Source: an uncultured Clostridia bacterium
GTDB lineage: Bacteria > Bacillota > Clostridia > TANB77 > CAG-508
Length of the DNA: 64,000 nt
Reading direction: 5' to 3'
Assembly (NCBI GenBank): GCA_934119935.1
Contig: CAKOSX010000001.1
Coordinates: forward strand, 310,001 to 374,000
The position numbers and the translations under genes were made by a program. Under the pieces are notes generated by a model. The model saw only the letters and a list, made by a program, of their open reading frames with translations, was not told the origin of the DNA and did not search any database. Numbering within the stretch: position 1 is the stretch's first letter; each line of letters opens with the position of its first letter. This document shows positions 1 to 9,024 of this stretch, piece after piece.

Positions 1-1
1 A

Positions 2-1129
2 GAAATATCTGTTAGAAAAAATACCCCATACAAGGTAACCTGTATGGTAAAAACATCAAATGTAGTTGGAAATAATGATAATTTGATGGCTGGAGCACAA
101 ATCTGTTTAAACGGAACAGAGGAACACTCTAGAGTTTTGCAGGGAGATAATGATTGGACGCAAATTGAATTTCTTTTTAATTCGAAGTGCAACGACAAAG
201 TGGAAATTGGCTTTAGATTAGGTGGAAACTTACAGAGTGCATCTGGAACAGCATGGTTTTCAGACTTGAAGATTGAAGAAGGTGCAGTAGATGAAGGAAC
301 CACGTGGAAATTTGGATGTTTTCTTATAGATAATGCAAATGTAGAAATAAATGGTCAAGAGAATCAATATACAATGACGACGGAAAATAAGAGTGTTGTA
401 TCTGTTGATATGGAAAGGTTAAAAAAATCGATAGGTGCACTATCAAATAATCAAATGAGCATTGAATATGATATAATAGAAATTTCAGAGCCACTTACTA
501 CCCTAACATATGATGAAGAAAATGGATATTATATTAGCGAGAAGGATGTTTATGATCTAATAGATGATTATGTTAAAGAAAATGAGTATGACCATATCTA
601 TGTTTGTACGAATTTGCCATTAGAAAGTGAACTGACTAAAGATAGTAATATATGTGAATGGGTAGGTTTGGGAAACATGTTATATATTGGAAGAGGATTT
701 TCAAATATAAGAATTATATCAGGTAATTACAGTTATAATACTTTTCCAGAAGAAGTATTCCTACATGAATTTTTACATACATTAGAAAGAAACTCAAAGG
801 AATATGGATATGAGGTACCAGCATTACATGATAATGCAAAATATAATTTTAAAGACGAAAGAGACGAAGGCTTAAAAAAGTGGTACATAGCTTATATGAA
901 TAGAAATATTGTAAATGATGAGGGAGAATATATTGGACTTCCAGAAGAAATATTCAAGTACAAGCCAGCAAAAGAAAATGATTTTGTTTATTCGAATGAA
1001 TTAGATAAACTAGAAGAACCTAAGAATATTAAAGAAAGCATAGAAAGTATAATTTACAAAGTTAAGAGATTGTTCAAAGCAAAAAATAAAGACTACAATA
1101 TAGTAACAGCAGAAGGAGTGTCTGAATAG
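2..1129 (+). CDS. Zinc metallopeptidase-like surface protein, 5'-truncated by the window edge
   Basis: The reading frame is open to the left edge, so the N-terminus, and with it any signal peptide, is missing; the first in-frame ATG (44) is unlikely to be the real start. The first ~80 visible residues look like the end of a beta-sandwich carbohydrate-binding module (aromatic and Gly-rich strands ending in 'AWFSDLKIEEG'). The second half carries HEFLH (codons 763-777) with a further His in 'PALHD' about 20 residues on, an HExxH-plus-His zincin arrangement. I infer a secreted or wall-associated protease; the substrate is unknown. It ends 2 bp before queA. The zinc motif is seen directly; the family is not firmly recognised. 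Confidence 0.6.
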   Translation, partial: EISVRKNTPYKVTCMVKTSNVVGNNDNLMAGAQICLNGTEEHSRVLQGDNDWTQIEFLFNSKCNDKVEIGFRLGGNLQSASGTAWFSDLKIEEGAVDEGTTWKFGCFLIDNANVEINGQENQYTMTTENKSVVSVDMERLKKSIGALSNNQMSIEYDIIEISEPLTTLTYDEENGYYISEKDVYDLIDDYVKENEYDHIYVCTNLPLESELTKDSNICEWVGLGNMLYIGRGFSNIRIISGNYSYNTFPEEVFLHEFLHTLERNSKEYGYEVPALHDNAKYNFKDERDEGLKKWYIAYMNRNIVNDEGEYIGLPEEIFKYKPAKENDFVYSNELDKLEEPKNIKESIESIIYKVKRLFKAKNKDYNIVTAEGVSE

Positions 1130-1131
1130 AA

Positions 1132-2154
1132 ATGGAATTATCAGAATTTAATTATGAATTACCACAAGAATTAATTGCACAAACACCAATCGAAAAAAGA
1201 GATGAATCTAGATTAATGGTACTAGATAAAAATACAGGAGAGATAGAACATAAAATATTTAGAAACATAATTGAATATCTTGAACCAGGTGATTGTATCG
1301 TTAGAAATAATACGAAAGTTATACCAGCAAGGTTATATGGAAAGAAAGATACAGGTGCAAATGTTGAGTTTGTATTGCTAAAGAACATTGAAGGTGACAT
1401 ATGGGAAGCTATGGTTAGACCCGGAAATAAACTTCACAGCGGTGCCAAAGTAATATTTGGAGACGGATTATTAAGAGCAGAAATATTAGATACATTGGAA
1501 GATGGAACTAGAAGAGTTAAATTTGACTATAATGGAATTTTTAATGAAATATTGGATAAAATAGGATTAATGCCATTACCACCATATATACATGAGAGTT
1601 TAAAAGATAATGATAGATACCAGACTGTTTACGCAAAATATGAGGGATCTGCAGCAGCACCAACAGCAGGGCTACATTTTACGGATGAACTACTAAAAAA
1701 AATTGAAAATAAGGGAATAAGTATCGCAAATGTAACTTTACATGTTGGAATAGGAACTTTTAGACCTGTAAAAGAAAAAAATATAGAAGACCATCACATG
1801 CATACTGAACATTATTACATAAAAGAGGAAGATGCTAAGAAAATTAATGATGCAAAACTATCAGGACATAGAATAATTGCAGTAGGTACTACTTCCTGTA
1901 GAACAATCGAAACAATTTCAGATGAAAAAGGTTTGGTAAAAGCGTGTGAAGGAGATACAGGAATATACATATATCCTGGTTATAAATTCAAATGCCTAGA
2001 TGGATTAATTACAAATTTCCATTTACCAGAGTCTACTTTGTTAATGCTTGTATCTGCGTTAGCTGGTAGAGAAAATATTTTAAATGCTTATAATGTGGCT
2101 GTAAAAGAAAAATATAAATTCTTTAGCTTTGGTGATGCAATGTTTATAAAGTAA
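1132..2154 (+). CDS. queA: S-adenosylmethionine:tRNA ribosyltransferase-isomerase QueA
   Basis: QueA transfers and isomerises the ribosyl part of SAM onto 7-aminomethyl-7-deazaguanine in tRNA, giving epoxyqueuosine in the cytoplasm. The 340-residue length is normal. Family blocks are visible: N-terminal 'FNYELPQELIAQTPIEKRD', central 'YEGSAAAPTAGLHFT', 'HVGIGTFRPV' and 'TNFHLPESTLLMLVSA' near the C-terminus. The start follows the previous stop by 2 bp, with GGAG inside the end of the upstream gene. It is followed after 19 bp by tgt, the enzyme acting one step earlier in the same pathway, so the two form a queuosine operon. Confidence 0.96.
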   Translation: MELSEFNYELPQELIAQTPIEKRDESRLMVLDKNTGEIEHKIFRNIIEYLEPGDCIVRNNTKVIPARLYGKKDTGANVEFVLLKNIEGDIWEAMVRPGNKLHSGAKVIFGDGLLRAEILDTLEDGTRRVKFDYNGIFNEILDKIGLMPLPPYIHESLKDNDRYQTVYAKYEGSAAAPTAGLHFTDELLKKIENKGISIANVTLHVGIGTFRPVKEKNIEDHHMHTEHYYIKEEDAKKINDAKLSGHRIIAVGTTSCRTIETISDEKGLVKACEGDTGIYIYPGYKFKCLDGLITNFHLPESTLLMLVSALAGRENILNAYNVAVKEKYKFFSFGDAMFIK

Positions 2155-2173
2155 ATGAATACAGGGAGGAAAA

Positions 2174-3310
2174 ATGAAACAAGCAATAACATATGAATTA
2201 TTACATGAAGATAAAAATTCAGGAGCAAGAAGAGGAATAGTACATACTCCTCATGGAGATATACAGACGCCGGTTTTTATGCCAGTTGGAACTCAAGCAA
2301 CAGTAAAATCAATGACGCCAGAAGAACTAAAAGAGTTGGGAGCACAAATTATTTTGTCAAATACATACCACCTGTATTTAAGACCAGGTGAAAATATTGT
2401 TAAAGAAGCTGGTGGGTTACATAAATTTATGAATTGGGACAGGCCAATTCTAACAGACTGCGGTGGATTTCAGGTATTTAGTTTAAGTGACCTTAGAACT
2501 ATATCGGAAGATGGAGTAGAATTTAGATCACATTTGGATGGAAGTAAGCATATGTTTACTCCTGAAAAAGTAATGCAAATAGAAGAAGATTTAGGTGCGG
2601 ACATAATAATGTCATTTGATGAATGTTGCCCATATCCATCAACTTATGAATATACAAAAAATTCTATGGAGAGAACAACTAGATGGGCTGTAAGATGTAA
2701 AAAAGCTCATACAAATGTTGAAAAACAAGGATTATTTGGAATCATTCAAGGCGGTTTTTATAAAGATCTAAGACAACAAAGTGCAAAAGACTTAGTTGCA
2801 CTTGATTTTCCTGGATATGCAATAGGTGGAATAAGTGTTGGTGAACCAAAGGAAGAATTTATAGATATATTAAGATATACGGCACCACTAATGCCAAAGG
2901 ACAAGCCAAGATATTTAATGGGAGTGGGAACACCAGATTATTTAATTGAAGCGGCCTTAGCTGGAATTGATATGTGCGATTGTGTGTTACCAACAAGAAT
3001 TGCAAGAAATGGCACAGCAATGACATGGAATGGGAAAGTAGTAATTAGAAATGCAACATACGAAAGAGACTTTACACCATTAGATCCAGAATGCGATTGC
3101 TATGCATGTAGAAATTATACAAGAGCATATATTAGACATCTAGTAAAAACAAAGGAAATACTTGGCACAAGATTACTGTCAATTCATAATCTATATTTCT
3201 TGACTAAATTAATGGAAAGAGTTAGAATGGAAATTGAAAATGATAATTTGTTAAAATTCAAAGAAGAGTTTTATAAAAAATATGGTTATACAAGTGAAAA
3301 AAATATGTAA
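2174..3310 (+). CDS. tgt: Queuine/preQ1 tRNA-ribosyltransferase Tgt
   Basis: Tgt exchanges guanine-34 of GUN-anticodon tRNAs for preQ1. The 378-residue length fits bacterial Tgt. Visible blocks are 'GTQATVKSMTPEEL', 'SNTYHLYLRPG', 'GGISVGEPKEEF', 'YLMGVGTPDYL' and the C-terminal zinc site 'CDCYACRNYTRAYIRHL'. Oddity: the usual D-S-G-G-F-Q active-site loop reads D-C-G-G-F-Q (codons near 2455-2472), a Ser-to-Cys change at a position once proposed to be catalytic. AGGGAGG lies just before the ATG. It is co-transcribed with queA; the WG-repeat gene follows after 34 bp. Confidence 0.96.
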   Translation: MKQAITYELLHEDKNSGARRGIVHTPHGDIQTPVFMPVGTQATVKSMTPEELKELGAQIILSNTYHLYLRPGENIVKEAGGLHKFMNWDRPILTDCGGFQVFSLSDLRTISEDGVEFRSHLDGSKHMFTPEKVMQIEEDLGADIIMSFDECCPYPSTYEYTKNSMERTTRWAVRCKKAHTNVEKQGLFGIIQGGFYKDLRQQSAKDLVALDFPGYAIGGISVGEPKEEFIDILRYTAPLMPKDKPRYLMGVGTPDYLIEAALAGIDMCDCVLPTRIARNGTAMTWNGKVVIRNATYERDFTPLDPECDCYACRNYTRAYIRHLVKTKEILGTRLLSIHNLYFLTKLMERVRMEIENDNLLKFKEEFYKKYGYTSEKNM

Positions 3311-3344
3311 CAGGTTTACATTATAAATTAAGGGGGAAAAATAA

Positions 3345-4826
3345 ATGAACATATATGACTCGCAACCGGTGGAAGATGAAAAAGCAAAATCAAAAAAAAT
3401 GATGATAATTATAGGCATTGCTATGGCAGTTCTGTTTGTGTTGATACTATGCATTATATTTTATATAAGTTATATAGAAAAGAAAACGTTAAAACTATAC
3501 ATAGATAATTCGAAAATTTCATTGAAATCTGACATGGTTTTGGTAAATAATGGCGATATATTTATATCTATTGATGACATTGCCGAAAAAATAGGATATG
3601 CAAAGAATAATGGAGAGTATAAGTCTCATTATGTAGAAGATGCTTCTAAGCGTTATTTAGAAAATAAATATGAAACAGTTTCATATATAACAGATTCTGA
3701 TAAAATATATAAGGCAATTTTACCAGCAAGTCAAAATGAAGAAATTGAATATGAGTATTTTAAAATAGATAAACCAGTATTTAAATCAAACGATAAAATG
3801 TATATATCGATTGATGGACTTTGCAAGGGATGTAATTTAAGACATTCATACACGATAGATAATAATACAATAAACATATATACGTTAGATTATTTATGCT
3901 CACTATATGCAACAAAGATGCCAGAGAGTTTGGAACTAAGTGAAAGAGATGATGTTGAGACATACAAGAATAGAAAAGCTTTATTGTATAATATGATTAT
4001 TGTAAAAAATAGCTCAGGTAAGTATGGAGTAAAAGATCCTTCTGGAAATGATATACTTGGCGAAAAATATAAATCCATAGCTTTTGTTGAAAGTGAAGAA
4101 GAGTTTATCGTAGAAACGGATGAAGGAAAATTTGGAATAGTTGATAAAACAGGTACAAAAAAATTCGAACCTGATTATGCAAGTATAAAAGAAATTGATA
4201 AAACTAGAGGATTATATTTGGTTTCAAAGAAGTCAAGTACATCAAGAATACAATATGGAATAGTAAATAGAAGTGAGAAAACGATAGTCTACATTGAGTA
4301 TGAGCAAATAGGTATAGATAAAAGTGAGTTCCCTGCTAATAACATAGAAAATCAATATATATTGTTTGGAAAATGTATACCTGTAAAAAGGTCTAATAAA
4401 TGGGGATTGTTAGATTTGAACGGAAATACAATATTACCATTAGAGTTTGACAGTTTTGGATGTAAAACGAGTTCGTCAAAAAATAATCAGGCTAATGCAC
4501 TTATTGTGTTACCAGATTATGAATCGATTGTTGTTTGTAAAAATGGGTTATATGGATTATATAATTCTTCTGGCAAACAATTAATACAAGAACTTGTAAC
4601 AGATATGTATGTAATAAATACTTCTGGGACAGATCAATACTATTTAACATATCAAGGAGAAACAATGAATATAAGAGACTATTTGAGAAATGTTTTTGGT
4701 ATTGAACCTATGGACCAGAGCAGCAATAGCAGTAATCAAAACAATGCTGAAGATGCAACAAATACAGAAAAAAGCACGAGTGGACAAAATGAAAGTTCAT
4801 CAAATAATAATGTAAATGTAAATTAA
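3345..4826 (+). CDS. Membrane-anchored WG-repeat protein
   Basis: Residues ~25-48 form one hydrophobic transmembrane segment after a short Lys-rich cytoplasmic start, so the bulk is extracellular. Residues ~50-175 resemble the stalk domain of copper-amine-oxidase-N type (alternating strands, 'LYIDNSKISLKSD'). From about residue 220 there are at least four WG-type repeats: 'YGVKDPSGNDI', 'FGIVDKTGTKKF', 'YGIVNRSEKTI', 'WGLLDLNGNTILPLEF'. The last ~40 residues are Ser/Asn-rich. WG repeats form beta-propeller-like surfaces; no catalytic function is apparent. AGGGGGAAA precedes the ATG. It sits between tgt and yajC and may be an insertion into the usual tgt-yajC-secDF order. Confidence 0.7.
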   Translation: MNIYDSQPVEDEKAKSKKMMIIIGIAMAVLFVLILCIIFYISYIEKKTLKLYIDNSKISLKSDMVLVNNGDIFISIDDIAEKIGYAKNNGEYKSHYVEDASKRYLENKYETVSYITDSDKIYKAILPASQNEEIEYEYFKIDKPVFKSNDKMYISIDGLCKGCNLRHSYTIDNNTINIYTLDYLCSLYATKMPESLELSERDDVETYKNRKALLYNMIIVKNSSGKYGVKDPSGNDILGEKYKSIAFVESEEEFIVETDEGKFGIVDKTGTKKFEPDYASIKEIDKTRGLYLVSKKSSTSRIQYGIVNRSEKTIVYIEYEQIGIDKSEFPANNIENQYILFGKCIPVKRSNKWGLLDLNGNTILPLEFDSFGCKTSSSKNNQANALIVLPDYESIVVCKNGLYGLYNSSGKQLIQELVTDMYVINTSGTDQYYLTYQGETMNIRDYLRNVFGIEPMDQSSNSSNQNNAEDATNTEKSTSGQNESSSNNNVNVN

Positions 4827-4859
4827 AAATTAAGACAATAATTTATAAAGGGAGTCTAT

Positions 4860-5162
4860 ATGGAATATATACAGTTTATTGTAACAGTAATATTAATATT
4901 AGTAATATTTTATTTTGCTAATTTACAAAATAAAAAGCAAGAAAAAGAACTTAAAAAAATGCAATCAGAGATAAAAAAGAATGATAGAATTATAACTTAT
5001 TCTGGTTTATCAGGAGTTGTATCTGAGGTATTAGAAGATAGAGTTATTTTGAAGACATATCCGGACAAAATGAAAATATCAATTGAAAAGTGGGCTATAG
5101 CAGGATTAGATGACAGAAAAATAGAAGTTGAAAAAGTGGAAGATGTAGATAAAGAAAAATAG
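4860..5162 (+). CDS. yajC: Preprotein translocase subunit YajC
   Basis: Small accessory membrane protein that associates with SecDF-SecYEG. The 100-residue length, one N-terminal transmembrane segment (residues ~3-20), and the motif 'QKKNDRIITYSGLSG'-like block (here 'KKNDRIITYSGLSGVVSEV') are typical. It precedes secD/secF, the expected neighbourhood. Oddity: the last 38 bp of the gene are tandemly duplicated (copies starting at 5123 and 5161). The TAG at the junction ends the protein at the same residue as the TAA of the second copy would, so the protein is unchanged. Confidence 0.9.
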   Translation: MEYIQFIVTVILILVIFYFANLQNKKQEKELKKMQSEIKKNDRIITYSGLSGVVSEVLEDRVILKTYPDKMKISIEKWAIAGLDDRKIEVEKVEDVDKEK

Positions 5163-5198
5163 AAGTTGAAAAAGTGGAAGATGTAGATAAAGAAAAAT
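5123..5198 (+). repeat. 38-bp perfect tandem duplication at the 3' end of yajC
   Basis: Starting with AGAAGTTGAAAAAGTGG, the sequence at 5123-5160 is repeated at 5161-5198. The period is not a multiple of three, but the junction itself creates the stop codon, so only untranslated sequence was added. Confidence 0.9.
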
Positions 5199-5284
5199 AA
5201 ATAATAAAAAATGAAAGATTAAACATAAAAGGCCTTCGATTATAATATATTTATAGTATTAATTATAGTTGGAGGTTTTTATGT

Positions 5285-5695
5285 ATGAATTTATTAAAAA
5301 AGATAAATAATGAAGAAAGAAGTAATAAAAATAGTAATTTTATAAATGTTGCAAGAGGAAGCATAATAGCGATTACTATTACGTTAGTTTGTTTAGTAAT
5401 ATTCTCTGTAATATTAGCTAATACTGAGGTCGCCGAAAGTACTATTAACCCTGTAATAATTTTAGTTACTGCAGTAAGTATTTTTGTGGGAAGTATAATG
5501 AGTGTATCAAGAATATCAAAAAGAGGAATAATAAATGGTGGAATTGTTGGAATGATATATTTTTTAGCCATTTATATATTGTCTGGAATAGTCAACTCAA
5601 ACTTTTCGATAAATATTAGTGGAATTATTTTAATAATTTGTGGAATATTAGCAGGAATGCTTGGCGGAATAGTAGGTGTAAATATAAAAAAATGA
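5285..5695 (+). CDS. TIGR04086-type integral membrane protein
   Basis: A 136-residue protein with four predicted transmembrane segments (residues ~20-42, ~52-70, ~80-103, ~108-130) separated by short loops with 'SVSRISKRGIINGGIVGMIYFLAIYI' in the middle (a Gly-rich helix pair). Size, topology and position next to yajC/secDF match the Firmicute TIGR04086 membrane family, whose function is unknown. GGAGG at 5271-5275 fits ATG 5285; the ATG at 5281 is out of frame and stops quickly. A possible promoter (TTAAAC-16-TATAAT, 5219-5246) lies upstream. Confidence 0.6.
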   Translation: MNLLKKINNEERSNKNSNFINVARGSIIAITITLVCLVIFSVILANTEVAESTINPVIILVTAVSIFVGSIMSVSRISKRGIINGGIVGMIYFLAIYILSGIVNSNFSINISGIILIICGILAGMLGGIVGVNIKK

Positions 5696-5714
5696 AAAAA
5701 ATAGGCTTAAATAG

Positions 5715-5743
5715 TTGATATTTTTGCACAGATAGAGTAAAAT
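5715..5743 (+). promoter_or_regulatory. Promoter of the HD-domain gene
   Basis: TTGATA and TAAAAT separated by 17 bp, 20 bp before the ribosome site GGAGG of the frameshifted HD-domain gene. Confidence 0.5.
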
Positions 5744-5763
5744 TTAACAGTGTGGAGGAAAGA

Positions 5764-6425
5764 ATGGTAACTTTTTCTGACGTAAAAAACAATGAGGATA
5801 TAAATAATTTAATCCTATGTTCTCAAAAACAATTGGATGCTTTAGGTTATACAGAACATGCTATGAGACATATAACGATAGTATCGAACAGAGCGGCAGA
5901 AATTTTGGAAAAACTTCGGATATGATAAACACAGGGTTGAACTTGTAAGAATAGCAGGGTATATGCACGACATAGGAAATGCTATAAACAGAGTAGACCA
6001 TGCTCACTCAGGAGCAATACTTGCATACGAAATATTGAAGAATATGGGTATGGATATAAAAGACCGTACTGAAATTATGACGGCTATTGGAAACCATGAT
6101 GAATCAACACGGTACATCTGTAAGTGATATTTCGGCTGCATTAATTCTTGCAGATAAATCTGATGTCCACAGAGAAAGAGTTAGGAATACTAATATTTCA
6201 AAATTTGACAAACATGATAAAGTTAATTATGCTGTAACAAATACTGAATTTATAGTAAATAATGATAAGAAAAAGGTAACTTTGAGTTTATTGATGGATA
6301 CAGAAATGTGCTCGATACTAGACTATTTTGAAATTTATATGGATAGAACTATAATGAGCAAAAATGCTGCAAAATACTTGAATATAGAGTATGAATTAAT
6401 TATTAATGGTACAAAATTATTATAA
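5764..6425 (+). pseudogene. HD-domain phosphohydrolase, broken by two +1 frameshifts
   Basis: ATG 5764 follows GTGGAGGAAAG. Frame 1 encodes the N-terminus ending in 'TEHAMRHITIVSNRAAEILEK' (first metal His) and stops at 5923. Frame 2 continues the same protein from about 5912: 'FGYDKHRVELVRIAGYMHDIGN', containing the HD pair, up to 'AIGNHDES', and stops at 6125. Frame 3 carries on with 'GTSVSDISAALILADKSDV' to 6425. Removing one A from the A5 run at 5909-5913 and one base near 6108-6111 restores a single ~220-residue HD-domain protein. It is either a genuine pseudogene or carries two assembly errors. The family is a metal-dependent (nucleotide) phosphohydrolase; the substrate is unknown. Confidence 0.8.
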
Positions 6426-6443
6426 AATATGGAGGAAAATAAA

Positions 6444-7895
6444 TTGAAAAACAAAAAACAAAGTAATGGATCATTAAAAGTAATTGGAAGAATTTTAGCA
6501 ACTATAATAATTATATTAATAGGACTTATTTCTTTCGTGGGAATTTATGTGAATGATAAGAATGCAATGAAAAATTTAATTCCTGAATATCAGTTAGGCT
6601 ATGATGTATATGGAAGCAGACACATATCAATTAGCGTAGATGATAGTACTGAAACAAAAAAATATGATTCAGAAGGAAAACTGGTTGAAAACACTGATGA
6701 AAAAAGTGATGAGAATGCAAATGAAAACATCACAGAAGTAGAAGAACCAGTTAATCCAGAAGAGGTAAAAACTGTTGAAAACTATAAAGCTGTACGTGAT
6801 ATCATAGAAGCTAGATTAGAATATCTAAAAATAGATGGATATCTTTTAAGATTTGATGAAGATACAGGAAAAATTGATTTAGAAATACCTGAAAATACTA
6901 ATACAGATTATCTTGCACAGTACTCAATAACTAAAGGAGTTTTCAAAGTTGCAGATAATGACACTTCTGAAGTGTTATTATCTAATGAGAATTTAAAAAG
7001 AGCAAGAGTACAATATACAACTGGTACTTCTGGAACAACAGTATATTTAACAATTGAATTCAATGATGAAGGAACTCAAAAGTTAAAAGACATTTCGAAC
7101 ACATATGTAAGTTCGAAAGATAGCGACGGAAATACTACAACAAAGAAAATAAAAATGACAATAGATGATAGTACAATAATATCAACATATTTCCAAGAGC
7201 AAATTACAGATGGTATAATTCAATTATCTTTAGGGACAAGCACTAATTCTTCGGATATACAAACATATTTACAAGAAGCATCTAATATGGCTGTATTGTT
7301 AAATACAGATCCAATGCCTATAACATATAAAATGGATGTAAATAGATTCGTTTATTCAGACATAACACCAGAAATGTTAAAGGTAGTAATTATAGCTTTA
7401 TGTGTAATCGCAGGAATAATGGCTATTATAATGATAATAAAATTCAAGAAGAATGGATTTATGGGAGTTATTGCAAATATTGGATTTGTTGCAATATTAC
7501 TACTTGCAATAAGATATGGTAATGTAACATTAACATTAACAGGAATAATTGCAATTGCAATTGCTGAAATAATAGAGTATTGTATTACGATGTTGATATT
7601 AAGAGAATATGCAAATAAATGTGAACCAGATATATTAAAAAAGAATATTAGAAGATTATTAGAAAATATAGCAGTTGTGCTAACACCGATAACAGTAATG
7701 GCAATTACTTTTGCATTAATTAGCTGGGAAGAAATTTCAAGTTTTGGAATGGTATTATTCTGGGCAATTATTATAATGATAGTATATAATGTTTTAATGC
7801 TTGTAATACAATTCTTTAGCCCAAAAAGTGATAAAAAAATAAAGAATAAAAAAAGTGTTAAAACAGACAAAAAATCAAAAAAAGAAGATAAATAG
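6444..7895 (+). CDS. secD: Divergent SecD subunit of the protein translocase
   Basis: I place the start at TTG 6444 because GGAGG lies at 6431-6435, 8 nt before it; ATG 6429 would have no ribosome site. The layout is SecD-like: one N-terminal transmembrane helix, a long extracytoplasmic P1-type domain with an acidic low-complexity insertion (residues ~70-105), 'YKAVRDIIEARLEYLKIDGY' and 'EFNDEGTQKLKDIS', then transmembrane helices in the last 150 residues with the SecD block 'ITLTLTGIIAIAIA'-like (here 'VTLTLTGIIAIAIAEIIEY'). The C-terminal part is shorter than classical SecD and ends in a Lys-rich tail. It uses the proton gradient to assist secretion, pairing with the next gene. Confidence 0.75.
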   Translation: MKNKKQSNGSLKVIGRILATIIIILIGLISFVGIYVNDKNAMKNLIPEYQLGYDVYGSRHISISVDDSTETKKYDSEGKLVENTDEKSDENANENITEVEEPVNPEEVKTVENYKAVRDIIEARLEYLKIDGYLLRFDEDTGKIDLEIPENTNTDYLAQYSITKGVFKVADNDTSEVLLSNENLKRARVQYTTGTSGTTVYLTIEFNDEGTQKLKDISNTYVSSKDSDGNTTTKKIKMTIDDSTIISTYFQEQITDGIIQLSLGTSTNSSDIQTYLQEASNMAVLLNTDPMPITYKMDVNRFVYSDITPEMLKVVIIALCVIAGIMAIIMIIKFKKNGFMGVIANIGFVAILLLAIRYGNVTLTLTGIIAIAIAEIIEYCITMLILREYANKCEPDILKKNIRRLLENIAVVLTPITVMAITFALISWEEISSFGMVLFWAIIIMIVYNVLMLVIQFFSPKSDKKIKNKKSVKTDKKSKKEDK

Positions 7896-7933
7896 TCGAA
7901 CAAAATTAATTGAGTAGTAGAAAGGAAAATATA

Positions 7934-8596
7934 ATGAAGAAAGTAATTCAAATATTATTAATATGTTTAATAATTGCGGGAATAGTTGTAATATCAACAG
8001 TAGGCTTTAATGTGGGATTAAAATATTCAGAACATAAAGAAATAAGCATAAACATTAGTAAAGAATTTAATGTTTCTGACATTAGAAATATTACCAAAGA
8101 AGTTTTTGGTAATAAGCCAGTGATCATTCAACAAGTAGAATTATATAAGGATATGGTTCAAATATCTGTAAAAGAAGCAAGCGAAGAACAAGTTTCTTCT
8201 CTTAACGATAAAATAAATGAAAAATATGGTCTTGAAAATGCAATATCAGATGTTAAAGTTGTTGATATTCCAAATGTAAGATTAAGAAATGTAATAAAAC
8301 CATATATATTACCAGTTTCAATAGTAAGTGTATTAACTATTATATTTGCTATGATTGTGTATAGAAAGTTAGGAGTATGGAAGGTTTTGTATGATACAGC
8401 GATGGCTATTGTAGCTCCACAGGCTATACTATCAAGTTTGTATGCTGTAACAAGAATACCGATAAATAGAATAGCAACTATAGTTGCAATTTCAGTTTTT
8501 GCTTTATCAATAACGATGATTATTTTAAAATTAAATATTACAAAGCAAAAATTGTTTAAAGAAAAAGAGGACTCAAAGAAGGTTGAAAAAGACTAA
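7934..8596 (+). CDS. secF: Reduced SecF-like translocase subunit
   Basis: Start chosen at ATG 7934, with AAAGGA about 7 nt upstream; the upstream TTG at 7910 has no ribosome site. The 220-residue protein has an N-terminal transmembrane helix (residues ~5-25), an extracytoplasmic alpha/beta domain resembling the P4 domain of SecF ('SISVKEAS'-type strands, residues ~35-120), then about three transmembrane helices where SecF normally has five. It follows secD by 38 bp. I infer SecF from position and topology; sequence similarity to classical SecF is weak by eye. Confidence 0.55.
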   Translation: MKKVIQILLICLIIAGIVVISTVGFNVGLKYSEHKEISINISKEFNVSDIRNITKEVFGNKPVIIQQVELYKDMVQISVKEASEEQVSSLNDKINEKYGLENAISDVKVVDIPNVRLRNVIKPYILPVSIVSVLTIIFAMIVYRKLGVWKVLYDTAMAIVAPQAILSSLYAVTRIPINRIATIVAISVFALSITMIILKLNITKQKLFKEKEDSKKVEKD

Positions 8597-8622
8597 TATC
8601 CCATATATTTTGAACAAAAAAA

Positions 8623-8653
8623 TGCTATTAATAATAAAATATTATTAATAGCA
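8623..8653. terminator. Bidirectional hairpin terminator after secF
   Basis: A perfect 13-bp stem (8623-8635 with 8641-8653, loop AAAAT), preceded by A6 and followed by CTTTT. Confidence 0.7.
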
Positions 8654-8678
8654 CTTTTGCTATATATGAGGAGGAAAT

Positions 8679-8999
8679 ATGAAAATAAGAGTTTTTTATA
8701 ATAGACTATTATCAAGGCTTTCGAAAATGGATTTGGAAAAAGAAGAGGCCTTGGAAATATATAGAAGAACAAATGCTTTAATGATTGACGTTAGGACTCC
8801 AGAAGAATATGCAGAGAACCATTTTAATGGAGCAATAAATATTCCACTATATGAAATTGATAACATTGCTAACGAAATAGTAGATAAGAATAAAGTTATT
8901 CTTGTATATTGCAAGATTGGTAGTAGAAGTAAATTAGCAAAGGAAATTTTGTGTAAGAATGGGTATAAAAATGTCTATACATTTAATGCAAAAATATAA
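8679..8999 (+). CDS. Rhodanese-domain protein
   Basis: A single rhodanese domain of 106 residues. 'ALMIDVRTPEEYAENHFNGAINIP' is the characteristic first half, and the catalytic loop reads 'VYCKIGSRSKLAK' with the persulfide-forming Cys. Such proteins move sulfane sulfur or act in redox homeostasis in the cytoplasm. GGAGGAAAT precedes ATG 8679, and a terminator lies just upstream, so it is probably transcribed alone. It converges on ytxC. Confidence 0.85.
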   Translation: MKIRVFYNRLLSRLSKMDLEKEEALEIYRRTNALMIDVRTPEEYAENHFNGAINIPLYEIDNIANEIVDKNKVILVYCKIGSRSKLAKEILCKNGYKNVYTFNAKI

Positions 9000-9024
9000 A
9001 ATTAAAATATATAATTTGTAAGGA

